Below, piece after piece: positions 35,468-43,340 of a stretch of 64,000 nucleotides of DNA. The stretch lies in NCBI GenBank assembly GCA_910576125.1, contig CAJTHM010000009.1, positions 1 to 64,000 of the forward strand, given 5' to 3'. The notes under the pieces were generated by a model. The model made no database searches. It worked only from the letters and a program-made list of their open reading frames with translations, and was not told the origin of the DNA. Origin of the DNA: Lachnospiraceae bacterium (GTDB lineage Bacteria; Bacillota; Clostridia; Lachnospirales; Lachnospiraceae). A program made the translations under genes and the position numbers. Every line of letters begins with the position of its first letter. Within the stretch, counting starts at the first letter, position 1.

Positions 35468-35779
35468 TTATGCTCCATACTGTGCTCGCCGCTCTGCCAC
35501 AAACCTTGCGCGGATATCCTCTTTCTCCGCCTCAAAACGCATTTTCAGCTTCCTTGTCTCCGCCTCCATGAAAGCCCTCTCCGCTTCCAGCTCTTCCTCC
35601 CTGGCCTTATCCAACAGGATGACCAGCTTCCCGTCCTCGCACTGCACCTTTATCAGCGACCCGATTTCAAACCCTATTTCTTTCAGCCACTGCCCGCTAA
35701 GCTTAATTTCCGGCGCCGGCTTACGATTATATCCCGGCTGCCTGCACACTTTGATGTTCCTTGTCTTTTTATCTGCCAT
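35468..35779 (-). CDS. SymE-like toxin-fold protein
   Basis: A 103-residue protein. The first 55 residues match a SymE/AbrB-type fold: RNIKVCRQPGYNRKPAPEIK, LSGQWLKEIGFEIGSLIKVQ, CEDGKLVIL. The C-terminal half is a long charged helix (KAREEELEAERAFMEAETRK). SymE proteins of type I modules act on RNA, but many phage relatives are uncharacterised; toxicity here is only inferred. GGAGGAATTTCC precedes ATG 35779. It heads the partition operon. Confidence 0.8.
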   Translation of the reverse strand: MADKKTRNIKVCRQPGYNRKPAPEIKLSGQWLKEIGFEIGSLIKVQCEDGKLVILLDKAREEELEAERAFMEAETRKLKMRFEAEKEDIRARFVAERRAQYGA

Positions 35780-35896
35780 ATGGAAATTCCTCCTGATTTG
35801 ATAGATACCAGGCTCTTCCCTTGGGCAAAGGAAGATACCCGGATGATGATGTGGGCGGAGAACCCGGCGCCGTTGTTTCCCCCGCCAGTTACTAAA

Positions 35897-35949
35897 AGGA
35901 CTAAGCCTGTGCGGCTCCCTGATTTCTGTCAGCCGTTCAGCTTAGTCCT
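35897..35949 (-). terminator. Terminator at the phage-ICE border
   Basis: On the minus strand AGGACTAAGC and GCTTAGTCCT form a perfect 10-base outer stem with an inner GGCT/AGCC pair, followed by TTTT. It starts about 14 bases inside the phage side of the junction at 35962 and would shield the partition operon from ICE transcription. On the plus strand TATAAT at 35949 abuts it. The rest of the gap to 35780 is non-coding. Confidence 0.75.
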
Positions 35950-35962
35950 ATAATAACGCTAT

Positions 35963-36401
35963 CACCGATTACAAGGATATTCTTATTCCTCGCATACTTC
36001 GGCTGCTTCGGGCGGCTGTTCATGGTGAGCCGTTCCGTCTGTGTTAAGGGGATATTGTTCTCAAATACCGGGTCTGTGTACGGCTTTATGTCCTCGGCTG
36101 TCCCCCAACGTGCAGAACCGTATTCCATGCCTTTCCTGTATTTCTTTGCGTTCTTGCTTTTGGTATAGATAATCAGCCGGACAATGACCGCGCCCGCAAT
36201 GCCGATAAGTAAATCTGCCGGGTGGAAGCTCGGCGCGGCACTGGAAAAGGCAGCGGTAAAACCGTCCCCAAGATGTAGTATCTTTGCGCTCGCGTCCGCG
36301 CCGGGGGAGAGACGGACAGCCGCGCCCACTTTATCAAAGAGCCAGACAAAGAGCAGATACGGGAGATTGAGGATAAGCAGCTTCTTGATTTCCGGCTTCA
36401 T
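35963..36401 (-). pseudogene. traG: VirD4/TraG coupling protein, N-terminal fragment, ICE-1
   Basis: The reading frame to 35937 encodes 154 residues; the first ~146 are the start of a VirD4/TraG coupling protein. Two membrane segments are visible (LLILNLPYLLFVWLFDKVGA and LLIGIAGAVIVRLIIYTKSK), then YGSARWGTAEDIKPYTDPVF, TERLTMNSRPKQPKYARNKN and ILVIG. Where GGSGSGKT should follow, the sequence turns into DSVIIGLS and stops. The break falls about position 35962, the left edge of the phage region. The ATG overlaps the pcfB stop (ATGA). Confidence 0.92.
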
Positions 36402-36874
36402 AGCGATACCTCCCTGTCCTTGTTCTTGACTTTTGCCCGTTCCGCATTTCTGCCCTGTGCGGCTTCTTTGAGGGTAGACAGCAGCTTTCGGATTGAGGGC
36501 TTTCTATCCTGTGTCAGCTTCTTTGCGGAAAATTCCTTAAAGGCTGCGGTCAGCACGTCCGCGTCCCGCCCCTTGAAGAAAACAAGGTAACGGGGCGGGT
36601 TTTCCGTCGTGTCCTTTTTCAGCGCAAAGTCGATACCGTACTTTTTCGCCGTACCCTCAAAGGCTTTGATATTGTCTTTTGTAATCTCAATGTTGGAAAC
36701 GCCCGCGTTCTGCTTCATAAGCTGCTTTAAGCTCTGCTTGCCCTGTGGCGGTCTGGCAAGCTGCTTTTTACCCTTTGAGAGAATGGCTTTCATAGCCTTT
36801 TGGAGTGTCTGCGCGGTCAGCTTCCCGGTCTTGATGTAAAGGGCTATGGTCTTTTCGTTTACTTCGTCCTGCAA
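36398..36874 (-). CDS. pcfB: PcfB/DUF3801 conjugation protein, ICE-1
   Basis: A 158-residue PcfB-family protein. The first ~30 residues (QDEVNEKTIALYIKTGKLTA) and the core (NIEITKDNIKAFEGTAKKYG, FFKGRDADVLTAAFKEFSAK) match the copy at 40334. PcfB works with the coupling protein in conjugative transfer of enterococcal plasmids. The start codon is TTG, as in the second copy. It overlaps traG by four bases and follows the DUF5348 gene. Confidence 0.93.
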   Translation of the reverse strand: MQDEVNEKTIALYIKTGKLTAQTLQKAMKAILSKGKKQLARPPQGKQSLKQLMKQNAGVSNIEITKDNIKAFEGTAKKYGIDFALKKDTTENPPRYLVFFKGRDADVLTAAFKEFSAKKLTQDRKPSIRKLLSTLKEAAQGRNAERAKVKNKDREVSL

Positions 36875-36915
36875 TTTCTCGCGTCCTCCTTTCGCGTTTC
36901 TTTATGGGGCGGCGG

Positions 36916-37134
36916 TCAGATACGCACCCGCAGCCCGTTCAAGTCCTCGGCTCTGATACCCACCAGATACCAGTTGTCGCCGTACTCAATCCGGGTAGGC
37001 TTCCACTTGCCCCGCACGAACACGTCAAAGCACTCGCCGCAATGCAGCCCGCCATAGTAAGTGTTGAGGTCAAAGCGGATGTCGTAACGGTCGGTGCGCT
37101 CGTCAAATACCAATGCTCCTGTTCTCTGTGCCAT
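36916..37134 (-). CDS. DUF5348 protein, ICE-1
   Basis: A 72-residue DUF5348 protein: GALVFDERTDRYDIRFDLNT followed by YYGGLHCGECFDVFVRGKWK and IEYGDNWYLVGI. It has several acidic beta-strand-like segments and two cysteines. These small proteins are part of the conserved start of many Clostridia ICEs and have no known role. AAAGGAGG precedes ATG 37134. It lies between repA and pcfB. Confidence 0.88.
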   Translation of the reverse strand: MAQRTGALVFDERTDRYDIRFDLNTYYGGLHCGECFDVFVRGKWKPTRIEYGDNWYLVGIRAEDLNGLRVRI

Positions 37135-37155
37135 AAAAAATCCTCCTTTTGTTGT

Positions 37156-38127
37156 TTACAGGCTTTCGCCCGGTTTGAATGAATAAGGGTCGTGCGGCTC
37201 CTGTGGCGCAAGTGCGCCGCTTGCCATGTCATGGGCGACAAGGGAAGTGTAGTAGTTGCCCATTGTGGACGGGGCGTTGAAAAGGGCTGCTTTCAGATAT
37301 TGCTTGATGTTGCGGATTTTGGTCGTGTTCTCCCGCATACAGTCAAGCACAAAGCGGATATGCTCGCCGTCCAGTTTCATAAACTTTGACTTCACAAGCT
37401 CTGCCGGATAGTCGTCCCCCGCAATCCGCACCCGCTTCCTTGCGGTGCATACCGTTTCAAGCATGAGGTCTACAATCTCGTCAAGCCTGTCACCGTCAAA
37501 TTTCATGTCCTGTTTGAGAATGTCGTAGTCGATATTGTCCTTGATGATTTCCCGGTATATCTCTACCGCGCTCTGTGCTGCCGCTTCCGTTCCTTTCCGT
37601 TCCGGCGGCGTAGCCGCTTCCCCGCAAGGAGAGGGGTTAGGGGAAAGGATAGGAATGGAATGGGTACTTGATAAATCCGTATTTGGTTTTTCTTTTTTTG
37701 GTAAGTCAGTTCTTTGTATATCTTTATTTAATTGCGTTGGATTTTCCAACGTAGGATTTTCCAATGTTGGTTTTTCCTGTGTTGGATTATCCAATGTTGG
37801 ATTATCCAATGTAGGTAAATCCGGCGTAGGCGGCTGCGGCTGCTCGAATATCACATAGTCCGCGCCCCGCAAGCGTCCTTTCTCATCGCGCTCCCTTGAA
37901 CGGACGATATACCCGGCTCTTTCAAGCTCCCGTATGGCTTCGCGGATAGCGTCTATCTTCTCCCGGTTGATAAGGGATAAGCCTTTCAAGGTGTAGTCCC
38001 AATCTTCGGGGAGTGACAGCATTTGCGACAACAGCCCCTTTGCTTTTAAGGAAATCTCCTTGTTGCGTAGGTGGTGGTTGCTCATTACGGTGTAGCCCTT
38101 GTTTCGTTCCACCCGGAAAACTGCCAT
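37156..38127 (-). CDS. repA: RepA-like replication initiator, ICE-1
   Basis: A 323-residue initiator-like protein. The N-terminal ~90 residues are a winged-helix (GYTVMSNHHLRNKEISLKAK, LLSQMLSLPEDWDYTLKGLS, AIRELERAGYIVRSRERDEK). Then comes a Pro/Asn/Thr linker with six near-identical PTLDN/PTLEN/PTQ units, and a C-terminal DUF6017-like domain (EIYREIIKDNIDYDILKQDM, IKQYLKAALFNAP). It should start replication of the excised ICE. AAAGGAG precedes ATG 38127. It is the first gene of ICE-1, with a leader containing a terminator hairpin. Confidence 0.9.
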   Translation of the reverse strand: MAVFRVERNKGYTVMSNHHLRNKEISLKAKGLLSQMLSLPEDWDYTLKGLSLINREKIDAIREAIRELERAGYIVRSRERDEKGRLRGADYVIFEQPQPPTPDLPTLDNPTLDNPTQEKPTLENPTLENPTQLNKDIQRTDLPKKEKPNTDLSSTHSIPILSPNPSPCGEAATPPERKGTEAAAQSAVEIYREIIKDNIDYDILKQDMKFDGDRLDEIVDLMLETVCTARKRVRIAGDDYPAELVKSKFMKLDGEHIRFVLDCMRENTTKIRNIKQYLKAALFNAPSTMGNYYTSLVAHDMASGALAPQEPHDPYSFKPGESL

Positions 38128-38151
38128 AGTAAATCACTCCTTTTGCTGTGG

Positions 38152-38270
38152 ATTTGTTACGCAGTAGAAACGCGGTTTCGGGGGATAAGGTATAAATCCC
38201 TTGCCGCGAAAGATACGCGCCCGCAAAACCGCTTGTAGCAAGGCTTTCTCTGCCCCTACTGCGTAACAAA
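38152..38270 (-). repeat. Perfect 15-base inverted repeat in the repA leader
   Basis: TTTGTTACGCAGTAG at 38152-38166 and CTACTGCGTAACAAA at 38256-38270 are reverse complements. They lie between the terminator at 38279 and the repA start, and could pair in the mRNA or bind a regulator. Confidence 0.75.
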
Positions 38271-38278
38271 GGGCATGA

Positions 38279-38333
38279 AAAAAGCGGCGTTCCTTGTTCT
38301 CCCGTATGGGAAGCAAGAAACGCCGCTTCTGCG
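38279..38333 (-). terminator. Attenuator-like terminator in the repA leader
   Basis: On the minus strand AAGCGGCGTTTCTTGC and CAAGGAACGCCGCTTTTTTC form a long stem with a TTCCCATACGGGAGA loop and a T run. It lies ~150 bases before repA, so transcription of ICE-1 probably depends on read-through. The stretch 38334-38650 beyond it shows no full gene. Confidence 0.8.
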
Positions 38334-38656
38334 TCGTATTCAGTTTTTAGTACAATACCCGGCTTGTCCGTCGCTCGAAAAACCTTGATTTTCCAGTGTT
38401 TTCAAAAGTATCGTTATCTAACGTCAGCTTTCCAAAGACCCGGTTTCCAGTCCATGCTTGCCGATATTGAAGCGGGGCTTGTAGGAACGGTCATAGTCAA
38501 GGATGATTGTGTTATTTTAGAACTAAACGCAGAAAGCCCCTAAAAATGCGGGTTTTGTGGTGTTGGTTCTGTTTTTTGACCCAAAACAGAGGATAACAAG
38601 AGCGCAGGGCGGCGCAAGGAGGGTAGAACGCCCACAATCAAACAAAGCAAGACTTC

Positions 38657-38709
38657 ATAGAGCGGGTATCGCCGTTGGAGAAATCCAGCGGTCGGTATCC
38701 GCTCTTTTT
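38657..38709 (+). terminator. First leader terminator of ICE-2
   Basis: GAGCGGGTATCGCCGTTGGA, a GAAA tetraloop, TCCAGCGGTCGGTATCCGCTC and then TTTTTTT form a ~19-pair stem. It lies 110 bases upstream of the ICE-2 parB gene and would stop transcription unless regulated. Confidence 0.82.
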
Positions 38710-38730
38710 TTGCGTCCGCAGACTGGTACA

Positions 38731-38777
38731 TAGGCGTGTATCCTGCCCCGCTGGGGGGCTGGGGTACACGCCTTTTT
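38731..38777 (+). terminator. Second leader terminator of ICE-2
   Basis: AGGCGTGTA and TACACGCCT are a perfect 9-base stem enclosing a CCCC/GGGG inner pair, followed by TTTTTT. It follows the first terminator by 22 bases; two terminators in series mark this as an attenuated leader for the operon beginning at 38822. Confidence 0.82.
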
Positions 38778-38821
38778 TCTTTTTCCCATAAACCCACATT
38801 GAGAAAGCGAGGTGAACACAA

Positions 38822-39724
38822 ATGCCAAGAGCAAAGAAAAAAGAGACTGAGGCACCGGCTGGGGCCGTAACGGAGACCGTCCAGCGGATGCCCCTCTCCG
38901 AACTGCACCCCTTTGAGGGGCATCCCTTCAAAGTGCTGGACGATGACTCCATGACGGAGACGGTGGAGAGCATCCGGCAGATGGGTGTAGCCAATCCCCT
39001 CATCGCGCGCCCGGACCCGGACGGCGGATATGAGATCATCTCCGGCCACCGCCGCCGCCACGCTGCGGAACTGGCGGGGCTGGACACGATCCCCGTCATT
39101 GTCCGGGAACTGGACGATGACGCCGCCGTCATCATGATGGTGGACTCCAACCTCCAGCGGGAGAACATCCTGCCCAGCGAGAGGGCAAAAGCCTACAAGA
39201 TGAAACTGGAGGCTTTGAAGCATCAGGGGAGCCGGAGCGACCTAACTTGTGAGCAAGACGCGCACAAGTTGGACGGGAAAAAATCCAGGGACATCATCGC
39301 GGAACAAGCCGGTACGAGCAAGGACTCGGTGCGCCGCTTTATCCGCCTGACAGAGCTGATCCCCGAAATCCTGGATATGGTGGACGAGAAAAAAATCTCC
39401 ATGACGCCCGCGGTGGAGCTGTCCTACCTGAAGCCGGAGGAACAGCGGAACTTCCTGGAGGCGATGGACTACGCCCAGGCCGCACCCTCTGTGTCGCAGG
39501 CCCAGCGCATGAAGAAAAGGAGCCAGGAGAGCGGCTGCACCCTGGAGGATATGTGCGGCATCATGGACGAGATGAAGAAGGACGACATGGGGCAGATCGC
39601 TTTCAAGACCAGCGACTTGCAGAAGTTCTTCCCCAAGTCCTACACGCCCAGGCAGATGAGCGACACCATCCTCCGCCTGCTGGAGCAGTGGCAGAGGCGG
39701 CGGCAGCGGGACCAGCAACGGTGA
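38822..39724 (+). CDS. parB: ParB-like partition/regulatory protein, ICE-2
   Basis: A 300-residue ParB/RepB/Spo0J protein. PLSELHPFEGHPFKVLDDDS begins the ParB domain, GYEIISGHRRRHAAELAGLD is its conserved loop, and a helix-turn-helix follows (SRDIIAEQAGTSKDSVRRFI). It is unrelated in detail to the phage ParB at 33720. No parA is next to it, so it may regulate or help replicate the ICE. GCGAGGTG precedes ATG 38822. It is the first gene behind two terminators. Confidence 0.93.
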   Translation: MPRAKKKETEAPAGAVTETVQRMPLSELHPFEGHPFKVLDDDSMTETVESIRQMGVANPLIARPDPDGGYEIISGHRRRHAAELAGLDTIPVIVRELDDDAAVIMMVDSNLQRENILPSERAKAYKMKLEALKHQGSRSDLTCEQDAHKLDGKKSRDIIAEQAGTSKDSVRRFIRLTELIPEILDMVDEKKISMTPAVELSYLKPEEQRNFLEAMDYAQAAPSVSQAQRMKKRSQESGCTLEDMCGIMDEMKKDDMGQIAFKTSDLQKFFPKSYTPRQMSDTILRLLEQWQRRRQRDQQR

Positions 39725-39780
39725 CACGCCCCCTTTTGCGGGGCGCATTTTTATGAAACGGAAAAGGAGCATCTACGCTT

Positions 39781-40281
39781 ATGAACAGTATCCATTTTCA
39801 CTTCAACGGTGATGTGAACATCAACCTGTCCCTGCCCGACAGCGCGGACAGGCCCGGCTACAAAAAGCTGGTGGACTCCCTGGAGGAGTACCTGCACGAC
39901 GCGGCGGAGGAGGCCGCCGTCACGGAGGCCGAGGCGGACTCCATCGTGATGGTGATGCGCCCGGACAAGACCCCGGAGGTCATGCAGGAGACCCGGTGCT
40001 GGGAGGAGATCGAGAGCAAGGGCGGCTACGACTGCCTGGAGGTGGTGTCGGACGACGCCCTGGATGTGGAGGGCCTCACCATCGTCTTTAACGGGCGGCA
40101 CGTCCTGAACCTGGGCAGGGAACGGTATCTGCTGGGGCCCGTTATCGTCTACAAGTGCGATGAGGACGGGGACGGCGTTTCCCTCTCTGCGGAGGATGTG
40201 ATCGCCGCCGTGGTCTACTTTGCCGACCATACCGTGACCCTCTACGCCGATGGGAAGGACTTCCCGGCGTTCCACATCTGA
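39781..40281 (+). CDS. Conserved ICE hypothetical protein
   Basis: A 166-residue acidic protein, MNSIHFHFNGDVNINLSLPD onwards. It has an N-terminal strand-rich part, a helix (YKKLVDSLEEYLHDAAEEAA) and a C-terminal alternation of strands (VFNGRHVLNLGRERYLLGPV, VVYFADHTVTLYADGKDF). AAAAGGAG lies upstream of ATG 39781. Its place between parB and pcfB suggests a role in ICE upkeep, but I know of no assigned function. Confidence 0.8.
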   Translation: MNSIHFHFNGDVNINLSLPDSADRPGYKKLVDSLEEYLHDAAEEAAVTEAEADSIVMVMRPDKTPEVMQETRCWEEIESKGGYDCLEVVSDDALDVEGLTIVFNGRHVLNLGRERYLLGPVIVYKCDEDGDGVSLSAEDVIAAVVYFADHTVTLYADGKDFPAFHI

Positions 40282-40333
40282 GGCCCCGGCGTCATGCCTC
40301 CGGCGCCGTTTCCGCAGAAAGGGGGAATGAGAT

Positions 40334-40813
40334 TTGCAGGAGGAAGTAGAGAACAGGACCGTGAACCTGATGATAAGCACCAGCAAACTGACCGGGCGGA
40401 CGCTGGTGGCGGCGTTCCGCAGATACGCCCAGCACCGGGCGCGGGTGAAGGCCGGCAGGGCGGCGGAGGGCGACCACGGAAAGATGACCGTGGAGAAGCT
40501 AATCCGCAAGGACCAGGGGGCGCAGCAGATCGACATCGCCAAGAGCGGCATCAAGGACTTTGAGCGGGTGCTGAACAAGTACGGCGTGGACTATGCCATC
40601 CGAAAGGATGTTTCCCAGGAGCCGCCCCGCTTCATGGTGTTCTTCAAGGCAAAGGACGCCGATGTACTGACCGCCGCCTTCAAGGAGTATTCCGTGAAGC
40701 TGTCCCAGAAAGAGAAGCGGCCCAGCGTCCTGAAAGCCCTGGCGCACCTGAAAGAGCTTGCCAAGTCCATCCCCTCCAAGGTGCGGGAGAAGAACCAGGA
40801 GCGTGAGCGATGA
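40334..40813 (+). CDS. pcfB: PcfB/DUF3801 conjugation protein, ICE-2
   Basis: A 159-residue PcfB-family protein aligned with the ICE-1 copy from its first residue (MQEEVENRT against MQDEVNEKT). This fixes the start at TTG 40334, which follows AAAGGGGG. The core QQIDIAKSGIKDFERVLNKY and FFKAKDADVLTAAFKEYSVK is conserved. It should assist the coupling protein in DNA transfer. Its stop overlaps the traG start (ATGA). It is much GC-richer than the ICE-1 copy, indicating a different lineage. Confidence 0.93.
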   Translation: MQEEVENRTVNLMISTSKLTGRTLVAAFRRYAQHRARVKAGRAAEGDHGKMTVEKLIRKDQGAQQIDIAKSGIKDFERVLNKYGVDYAIRKDVSQEPPRFMVFFKAKDADVLTAAFKEYSVKLSQKEKRPSVLKALAHLKELAKSIPSKVREKNQERER

Positions 40814-41105
40814 ACCAGAAAACAAAGAAACTCATCATCCTGAACCTCCCCTATGCCATCATCGGGCTGTTCTGCTCCAATATCGGGGAGGCGTGGCGTA
40901 TCGCGGAGGGTACGGACATCTCCACAAAGCTCCTCGGCTTCTTCACCTCGATGGGTACGGCGTGGGGGAACCCCATGCCCAGCTTCCACCCCTTCGACCT
41001 GTGCATCGGGCTTGCCATCGGCGCGGCGTTCCGGCTGGTGGTGTATGTGCGGAGCAAGAACGCCAAGAAATACCGCCACGGGGAGGAATACGGGAGCGCC
41101 AGATG
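40810..41105 (+). pseudogene. traG: VirD4/TraG coupling protein, piece 1 of 3, ICE-2
   Basis: Residues 1-98 of TraG: two membrane segments (KLIILNLPYAIIGLFCSNIG, LCIGLAIGAAFRLVVYVRSK) and then KKYRHGEEYGSAR. The next codon should be TGG, but Tn-A begins here and gives TGA. The frame resumes at 46171 with TGG GGC GGC. Separately, the coupling protein is the ATPase that brings the relaxosome to the conjugation channel; as it stands it cannot be made whole. Confidence 0.95.
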
Positions 41106-41160
41106 AGGTGCATAATCTTAACTGTAAGCAACACATATATTGACGCAGGAGGGTATGCAC

Positions 41161-43005
41161 ATGAATGATTACAGCAAAATCACAGCCCTTTACTCCCGCC
41201 TATCAGTGGGGGACGAGGACAGGGACGGCGGCGAAAGCAACTCCATACAGAACCAGAAGAAATTTCTGGAAAGCTATGCCAGACAGCTAAAATTAACCAA
41301 TATCCGGCACTACATTGACGATGACGAAAGCGGCAGATTTTTTGACCGCTCTGCCTACTCCCGCATGATTGAGGACGTGGAAAACGGCAAAATAGGCGTG
41401 TGCATTATGAAAGACATGACCCGCTGGGGGCGCGACTATCTCCAAGTGGGAAACGCCATGGAGATTTTCCGCAGAAACAACGTGCGCTTTATCGCGGTAA
41501 ACAACGGGATAGACAGCGAGAAGCCCGACACGCTGGAGTTTGCGCCGTTCATCAACATCATGTCAGAGTGGTACGCAAGGGACATCAGCAAGAAAGTAAA
41601 AACGGGTATCCGCACAAAAGGCACAAGCGGAAAGCCAATTGCAACCGAAGCCCCCTACGGATATGTCAAAGACCCCGACAACAAGGATTTCTGGCTGGTT
41701 GACGAAGAAGCCGCCGAAGTTGTCCGCCTTATTTTCCGCCTGTTTCTGGACGGGAAAAACCGAAACCAGATTGCCGTATATCTGAAAAATGAGAAAATCC
41801 CGACACCCACATTCTACATGAAAGACCGGGGGCGGGGAACTTGTAAAAATAAGACGCTGAACGAGGAAAACCGTTACAAGTGGAACAAAGCCACGCTGAC
41901 CCATATCCTCACGCGGCAGGAGTATTGCGGTGATGTGGTCAACTTCAAGACCGCAAAGCATTTCCGCGACAAGCGAAACCACTATGTAGACAGAAGCCAG
42001 TGGCAGATTACGGAAAATGTGCATGAGCCGGTTGTTGACCGCGCCGACTTTGAGAACGTACAGCGGATTTTGGAAAATGCCCCCGTCAAGCGACCAAACG
42101 GGGACGGGGAAATCCACCCTTTGTCGGGCTTGCTTTTCTGTAAGGACTGCGGCGCAAAAATGCACATACGGATAGATTACAGGAACGGCGGCAAGCGGCA
42201 TATCGCCTATTGCAGTGAGTACCACAAGGGAAAAGCCAAAAATCCGAAGTGCCATTCCCCGCACATCATGGACGCGGATTTACTCATGCAGACCGTTTCG
42301 GAGGTGCTGAAAAAAATCGCGGAATACTCCATCAGCAACCGGGCGGATTTTGAAGCCTTAGTGAAAAAGAGCCTTGCCGTACAGCAGACCGACCGGACGA
42401 AGAAACAGCAGAAACGTGTCCCGCAGATTACAACGCGGCTTGAACAGATTGAAAAGGTTCTGGATAAGCTGTACGAGGATAACGCCCTCGGCACGATTGA
42501 ACAAGACCGTTACGAGCAGATGTCGCAGAAGTATTCAGAAGAATACTATACACTGAAAACGGAACTTGCGGAAATCAAAGAACAGTTATCCGCTTTTGAA
42601 AATGCGGGAGGGCGGGCGCAGAGGTTTGTAAAACTGACAGAACGATACGCCGATTTTGCCGAACTCACCCCCGCCATTCTCAACGAGTTTATCAGCAAAA
42701 TCGAAGTGCATGAGCGCGACCAGAAACGGGCAAGATACGCCATTCAGCATATCGGGATATACTTCAACCATATCGGCAGGTTTGAGAACGAACTGACACA
42801 GCTTACCGAGCCGACAGAGCAGGAAATCATACAAATGAGGGAGGAAATCGAAGAAGCAAAAAAGGAAAAGAGCCGCGCTTACCACCGGGAATATTCCAGA
42901 GCCTACCGCGCCAGAAACATTGAAAAGCAACGGGAGTATGACCGTATCAAAGCGAGGGAATACCGGGCAAGGAAAAAGGCGCAAGCCGCCGCGTCCGCAC
43001 AGTAA
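41161..43005 (+). CDS. tnpX: Large serine recombinase of Tn-A (TnpX/TndX-like)
   Basis: A 614-residue site-specific recombinase that should excise and insert Tn-A. The resolvase domain has the nucleophile serine in ALYSRLSVGDEDRDGGES, then SIQNQKKFLESYARQLK, and GVCIMKDMTRWGRDYLQVGN. The recombinase domain (APYGYVKDPDNKDFWLVDEE) is followed by a zinc ribbon, SGLLFCKDCGAKMHIR with CSEYHKGKAKNPKC, and a coiled, very basic DUF4368-like tail. GGAGGGT lies before ATG 41161. It is the first gene at the left end, where a promoter would form only in the circle. Confidence 0.96.
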   Translation: MNDYSKITALYSRLSVGDEDRDGGESNSIQNQKKFLESYARQLKLTNIRHYIDDDESGRFFDRSAYSRMIEDVENGKIGVCIMKDMTRWGRDYLQVGNAMEIFRRNNVRFIAVNNGIDSEKPDTLEFAPFINIMSEWYARDISKKVKTGIRTKGTSGKPIATEAPYGYVKDPDNKDFWLVDEEAAEVVRLIFRLFLDGKNRNQIAVYLKNEKIPTPTFYMKDRGRGTCKNKTLNEENRYKWNKATLTHILTRQEYCGDVVNFKTAKHFRDKRNHYVDRSQWQITENVHEPVVDRADFENVQRILENAPVKRPNGDGEIHPLSGLLFCKDCGAKMHIRIDYRNGGKRHIAYCSEYHKGKAKNPKCHSPHIMDADLLMQTVSEVLKKIAEYSISNRADFEALVKKSLAVQQTDRTKKQQKRVPQITTRLEQIEKVLDKLYEDNALGTIEQDRYEQMSQKYSEEYYTLKTELAEIKEQLSAFENAGGRAQRFVKLTERYADFAELTPAILNEFISKIEVHERDQKRARYAIQHIGIYFNHIGRFENELTQLTEPTEQEIIQMREEIEEAKKEKSRAYHREYSRAYRARNIEKQREYDRIKAREYRARKKAQAAASAQ

Positions 43006-43093
43006 AATAGCAAAAACTAAATAGCCGACAGCAGAGAGGGATTTTCCGATTACGGGAAATCCCTTTTCCGCGCCCAAAGAAAGGAGCAACCCA

Positions 43094-43261
43094 TTGACAG
43101 AAAAGAGAGAAACGCCCACCCCGCCCCGAAAGCCGGACGGTATCATCACGACCCACAGGAACGGGCAGACCATTGTTGCGGAGTTGTTTTTCAACCACAG
43201 CGGCACAGAAACATTCCGCGACAAGCTGTTGAAAATGATACTTGCCGACAGGCAGGAATAA
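43094..43261 (+). CDS. tnpW: TnpW-like small protein of Tn-A
   Basis: A 55-residue protein starting at TTG after AGGAGC. It reads LTEKRETPTPPRKPDG onwards and ends TIVAELFFNHSGTETFRDKL and LKMILADRQE. The FNHSGTETFRDKL part matches HFSETSRETFTDK of the Tn-B TnpW. TnpW proteins accompany Tn4451-type recombinases; their role is unclear. It follows the recombinase by about 90 bases. Confidence 0.82.
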   Translation: MTEKRETPTPPRKPDGIITTHRNGQTIVAELFFNHSGTETFRDKLLKMILADRQE

Positions 43262-43340
43262 AACGGTTATCTATAAAAATCCATTCCTATCTATCCATTC
43301 CTATCCATTCCACGCCAGACATGAAAGGAGCGATTGACGC

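Noticed and set aside
37720..37830. Repeats in repA as a CRISPR array
   Set aside because: They are short in-frame coding repeats without spacers. No CRISPR array was seen in the window.
38134..38316. 60-residue minus-strand frame in the repA leader as a leader peptide
   Set aside because: Begins at a TTG within the terminator stem and has no ribosome site; structure explains the conservation better.
38540..39223. Minus-strand frames opposite the ICE-2 parB
   Set aside because: They cross two terminators and the parB gene, whose product is a clear ParB protein.
33720..39724. The two ParB proteins as a recent duplication
   Set aside because: They share only family-level motifs and differ in length, neighbours and GC, so they come from the phage and ICE-2 separately.
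41103..41108. GA dinucleotide as the Tn-A core, as in Tn4451
   Set aside because: The right junction has TTCATGG with no GA; the shared bases are ATG, so the core is different here.
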